A stretch of DNA of 8,083 nucleotides from an uncultured Clostridia bacterium (lineage in GTDB: Bacteria; Bacillota; Clostridia; Oscillospirales; Acutalibacteraceae), in the NCBI GenBank assembly GCA_944382025.1, contig CALWMQ010000036.1, forward strand, positions 1 through 8,083, read 5' to 3'. The first letter of the stretch is position 1. Each line of letters opens with the position of its first letter. Of this stretch, positions 6,201 through 8,083 are shown piece by piece. Made by a program: the position numbers and the translations under genes. Under the pieces are notes generated by a model. The model saw nothing but the letters and a program-made list of their open reading frames with translations, did not search any database and was not told where the DNA came from.

Positions 6201-6995
6201 TTATTTATGCAGCCCGGCCAGTACTTCCTTGACCAGCTTTGCGGATATCGGATTGCTCAGAATCCCGCCCTCTTTCAGGCTGGAGCCGATAATAGCTCCG
6301 TCAGCAATATGAAGCTGTTCGTCAATGTTCTGCGCGTTAACACCACTACCGGCGATCACCGGGATCTTAACCACCTTTTTAGCCCGCTCAATCATCTCGA
6401 TGGGCGTGGCCTCCCCAATGGCAGAGCCGGTAACGATAATGGCGTCGGCAAAGCAATCAGCGGCGTTTTTCGCTGACTTCTCAATGGTGACATGGGGCAA
6501 CAGCATATTGGTGTGTTTCACCTGCACATCTCCCAACACCATAATGTGTTCCGCATGGAGATTCTTCCGGAAGGTCATGCAGTCCCGAGCGCAGGGAGTG
6601 ATGATACCACCGTAAAACTCGACTGTATCCACAAAAACCGGAATCCGGACAAACTGGCAGCCGGTCGCGTAGGCAATGGACAGGGACGCCTCATAATCGC
6701 AGAACGCGGCATCTACGCCTACGGGGATCTTCACCGCATGGCGCACCCGGTCAGTGGCTACCGTCAGCGCTACCGTCTGGGCAGGATCCATCTTAACGGC
6801 AAAGGGACCGTCCCCCATATTCTCCACAATAACCGCGTCCACGCCGCATTCTTCCAAGGTCTTAGCGTCCTGGACGGCTTGGGCGTAAATCTTCTCGCAA
6901 TCCCCGCCATAGCCCACGGTTCCCGGCAGCGGCAGGCAATGAACCATACCAATAACAAAGCGTTTGCCGACACCTATAATCTCTCTGATTTCCAT
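6201..6995 (-). CDS. BtpA/SgcQ-family TIM-barrel protein
   Basis: A 264-residue protein of the BtpA/SgcQ family, a TIM barrel of uncertain reaction: one member was named for photosystem I biogenesis in cyanobacteria, and SgcQ lies in a putative sugar operon of E. coli. Motifs in order: GMVHCLPLPG at 16-25, VIVENMGDGPF at 55-65, GVDAAFCD at 93-100, VLGDVQVKHT at 153-162, VTGSAIGEATP at 188-198, VIAGSGVN at 213-220, IIGSSLKEGG at 235-244. The last two form a standard phosphate-binding site. The third motif usually reads near GVNVLRND, so this member is divergent there. ATG at 6995 is chosen because AAAGG lies 9 nt upstream and the family starts just before the VGMVH strand; the frame is open further upstream into the preceding gene. 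It follows the nucleoside phosphorylase by 46 nt. A role in nucleoside or sugar-phosphate metabolism is inferred from its neighbours. Confidence 0.9.
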   Translation of the reverse strand: MEIREIIGVGKRFVIGMVHCLPLPGTVGYGGDCEKIYAQAVQDAKTLEECGVDAVIVENMGDGPFAVKMDPAQTVALTVATDRVRHAVKIPVGVDAAFCDYEASLSIAYATGCQFVRIPVFVDTVEFYGGIITPCARDCMTFRKNLHAEHIMVLGDVQVKHTNMLLPHVTIEKSAKNAADCFADAIIVTGSAIGEATPIEMIERAKKVVKIPVIAGSGVNAQNIDEQLHIADGAIIGSSLKEGGILSNPISAKLVKEVLAGLHK

Positions 6996-7041
6996 ACGAA
7001 TCATCCTTTCGCTCACACAGGCGGGTAAAACGCCTGCTGAT

Positions 7042-7797
7042 TTATGCCTGCTGCTTCTTAGCGAAGCGGTAGATACCTTCCAAAGCCACACGGCAAAGCA
7101 GGTCCTCCGCATCCTTGCGGTCCTGCCCCTTCAGGGTGTCTTTCAGGTTTTCCAACACGGTTGTCATGGTAATAACCGCCGTTTTGACCCCCATCAGCCG
7201 TCCTACCGTCAGCATACACGCGGATTCCATATCAATCCCGGACACCCGGAGCTTTTTCAGTTCCTCAAACGTCCCGTTCATGTCCCGTCCCCATTCCTTG
7301 GAGAACCGGGAATCATGCATCTGGGTATAGAACCCGTCCATGGTACAGCTGATACCGTTCAGCACCCGTTTGCCATAATCCGCGATAGTCTCATTCAGTG
7401 TATTGACCAACTCAATATCCGCTACGGCGGGATAGCTCTCCTCTACATAGGTTTTGCTGGTACTCTCCCGGCGCATGGAGCCGATTGGTACGATAAAATG
7501 GCCCAGCATATCGTCCTGGAGCGCCATCACAGTCCCCATGCGTACCGCTACCTCCATGCCGCTTTCATACAGCTCTTCCATGGCGATGGCGGCACTGGGT
7601 GCGCCGATACCAGTAGAGGTAACGGTCACCGGCAACCCTTTATACGTACCAGTATAGGTGTTGAATTCCCGCATGAAAGCCACGTGCTTCACATCGTCCA
7701 GATATTGCTTGAGCACTTCCACCCGAAAGGGATCCCCGGAAAACAACACATATTTTGAGACCGTTTCCGGAGTGGTGCCCATATATAAAGTACTCAT
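7042..7797 (-). CDS. Nucleoside phosphorylase, uridine-phosphorylase-like
   Basis: Cytosolic enzyme of the PNP/UDP phosphorylase superfamily, which splits a nucleoside with phosphate into base and (deoxy)ribose-1-phosphate. The 251 residues match the length of uridine phosphorylase. Seen: LFSGDPFRV at 18-26 (phosphate site), FNTYTGTYKG at 45-54, STGIGAPSAAIAMEEL at 61-76, VRMGT at 85-89 with the phosphate-binding Arg86, DGFYTQ at 154-159 (base stacking region) and GIDMES at 187-192 with the ribose-binding Met190-Glu191. The uracil-reading Gln-x-Arg segment typical of true uridine phosphorylases is not evident around 160-175, so base specificity is open. ATG at 7797 has AAGGAAGG 8 nt upstream; a GTG at 7821 in frame is less well placed. 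It follows the kinase gene by 38 nt. Confidence 0.92.
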   Translation of the reverse strand: MSTLYMGTTPETVSKYVLFSGDPFRVEVLKQYLDDVKHVAFMREFNTYTGTYKGLPVTVTSTGIGAPSAAIAMEELYESGMEVAVRMGTVMALQDDMLGHFIVPIGSMRRESTSKTYVEESYPAVADIELVNTLNETIADYGKRVLNGISCTMDGFYTQMHDSRFSKEWGRDMNGTFEELKKLRVSGIDMESACMLTVGRLMGVKTAVITMTTVLENLKDTLKGQDRKDAEDLLCRVALEGIYRFAKKQQA

Positions 7798-7835
7798 TTC
7801 CGCATCCTTCCTTTCACTCACGGCTTACCAGGACC

Positions 7836-8083
7836 TTATGCCTTGCGGCCCAGCGCATTCTCAAAGGCTTCCAGCCGCTGGTACAGCTGCTCCTCCGTAG
7901 GGGCATTGGTACAACACCCTTCTTTCTCAATGATAAAGGATGACAGCACCGTACCCAGCTTGGCGCACTGCTCTACCGGCAGGCCTTTGTGATAGCCATA
8001 GAGGAAGCCCGCCATATAGGCGTCGCCAGAACCTGTAGCGTCTTCTACCTTGCCACCCTCTTCGCAGATGGGAACCTCCACTT
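7836..8083 (-). CDS. PfkB-family sugar or nucleoside kinase (C-terminal part; start beyond right edge)
   Basis: Only the last 81 or so residues are in the window. They contain the PfkB/ribokinase signature 2 as VEDATGSGDAYMAGFLYGY, including the GSGD anion hole and its catalytic Asp base, followed by the usual helical end. The frame runs uninterrupted to the right edge, so the true start is outside. PfkB kinases phosphorylate ribose, deoxyribose, adenosine, inosine, fructose-phosphates and related substrates; which one applies here cannot be told from this part. It is the first visible gene of the leftward operon and is directly upstream of the nucleoside phosphorylase, so a sugar or nucleoside substrate is likely. 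Confidence 0.88.
   Translation of the reverse strand, partial: VEVPICEEGGKVEDATGSGDAYMAGFLYGYHKGLPVEQCAKLGTVLSSFIIEKEGCCTNAPTEEQLYQRLEAFENALGRKA

Noticed and set aside
5325..6476. Plus-strand 383-codon open frame
   Set aside because: It is antisense to the alcohol dehydrogenase and BtpA-family genes, whose motifs are intact on the minus strand; its composition is that of a shadow frame.

Overview
The window most resembles a chromosomal segment of a Gram-positive, Firmicutes/Clostridia-type gut or anaerobic bacterium. The grounds are strong AGGAGG-type ribosome binding sites, a moderate base composition, short intergenic gaps, an AraC-type sugar regulator beside a glycosidase, an iron-dependent alcohol dehydrogenase, and a tiny Gln/Asn-rich repeat protein. 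This is an inference from style; no marker gene fixes the taxon.

Layout, left to right. (1) Positions 1-1542, minus strand: the N-terminal 514 residues of a GH2 beta-mannosidase-type glycosidase that runs off the left edge, with its acid/base Asn-Glu pair visible. (2) About 1543-2199: a gap with no recognisable gene, containing protein-like but broken plus-strand frames that may be a decayed gene. (3) 2200-2258: a perfect 20-bp hairpin terminator. (4) 2274-3218, minus: an AraC-family regulator with a clear sigma-A-type promoter (TTGACT, 17 bp, TATACT), which also settles its start codon. (5) 3440-3562, plus: a 40-residue Gln/Asn/Arg/Asp repeat protein with a very strong ribosome binding site and its own terminator. 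(6) 3717-8083, minus: a tightly packed operon, transcribed leftward from beyond the right edge, in the order PfkB-family kinase (partial), uridine-phosphorylase-like nucleoside phosphorylase, BtpA/SgcQ-family TIM barrel, iron-containing alcohol dehydrogenase, tryptophan-synthase-alpha-like TIM barrel, VOC/glyoxalase-fold protein.

The operon in (6) is the most interesting part. A nucleoside phosphorylase would release a pentose-1-phosphate, a PfkB kinase would phosphorylate a sugar or nucleoside, a TrpA-fold enzyme could perform a retro-aldol type C-C cleavage, and an iron alcohol dehydrogenase could reduce the aldehyde produced. No trpB or other Trp gene is present, and the TrpA-like protein has lost the usual active-site Asp and two signature loops. 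It is therefore probably not making tryptophan. The set fits an uncharacterised nucleoside or (deoxy)pentose-phosphate salvage/catabolic pathway, similar in logic to the DHAP shunt for 5'-deoxynucleosides but with different enzyme families. This pathway is inferred from gene content and is not proven by the sequence.
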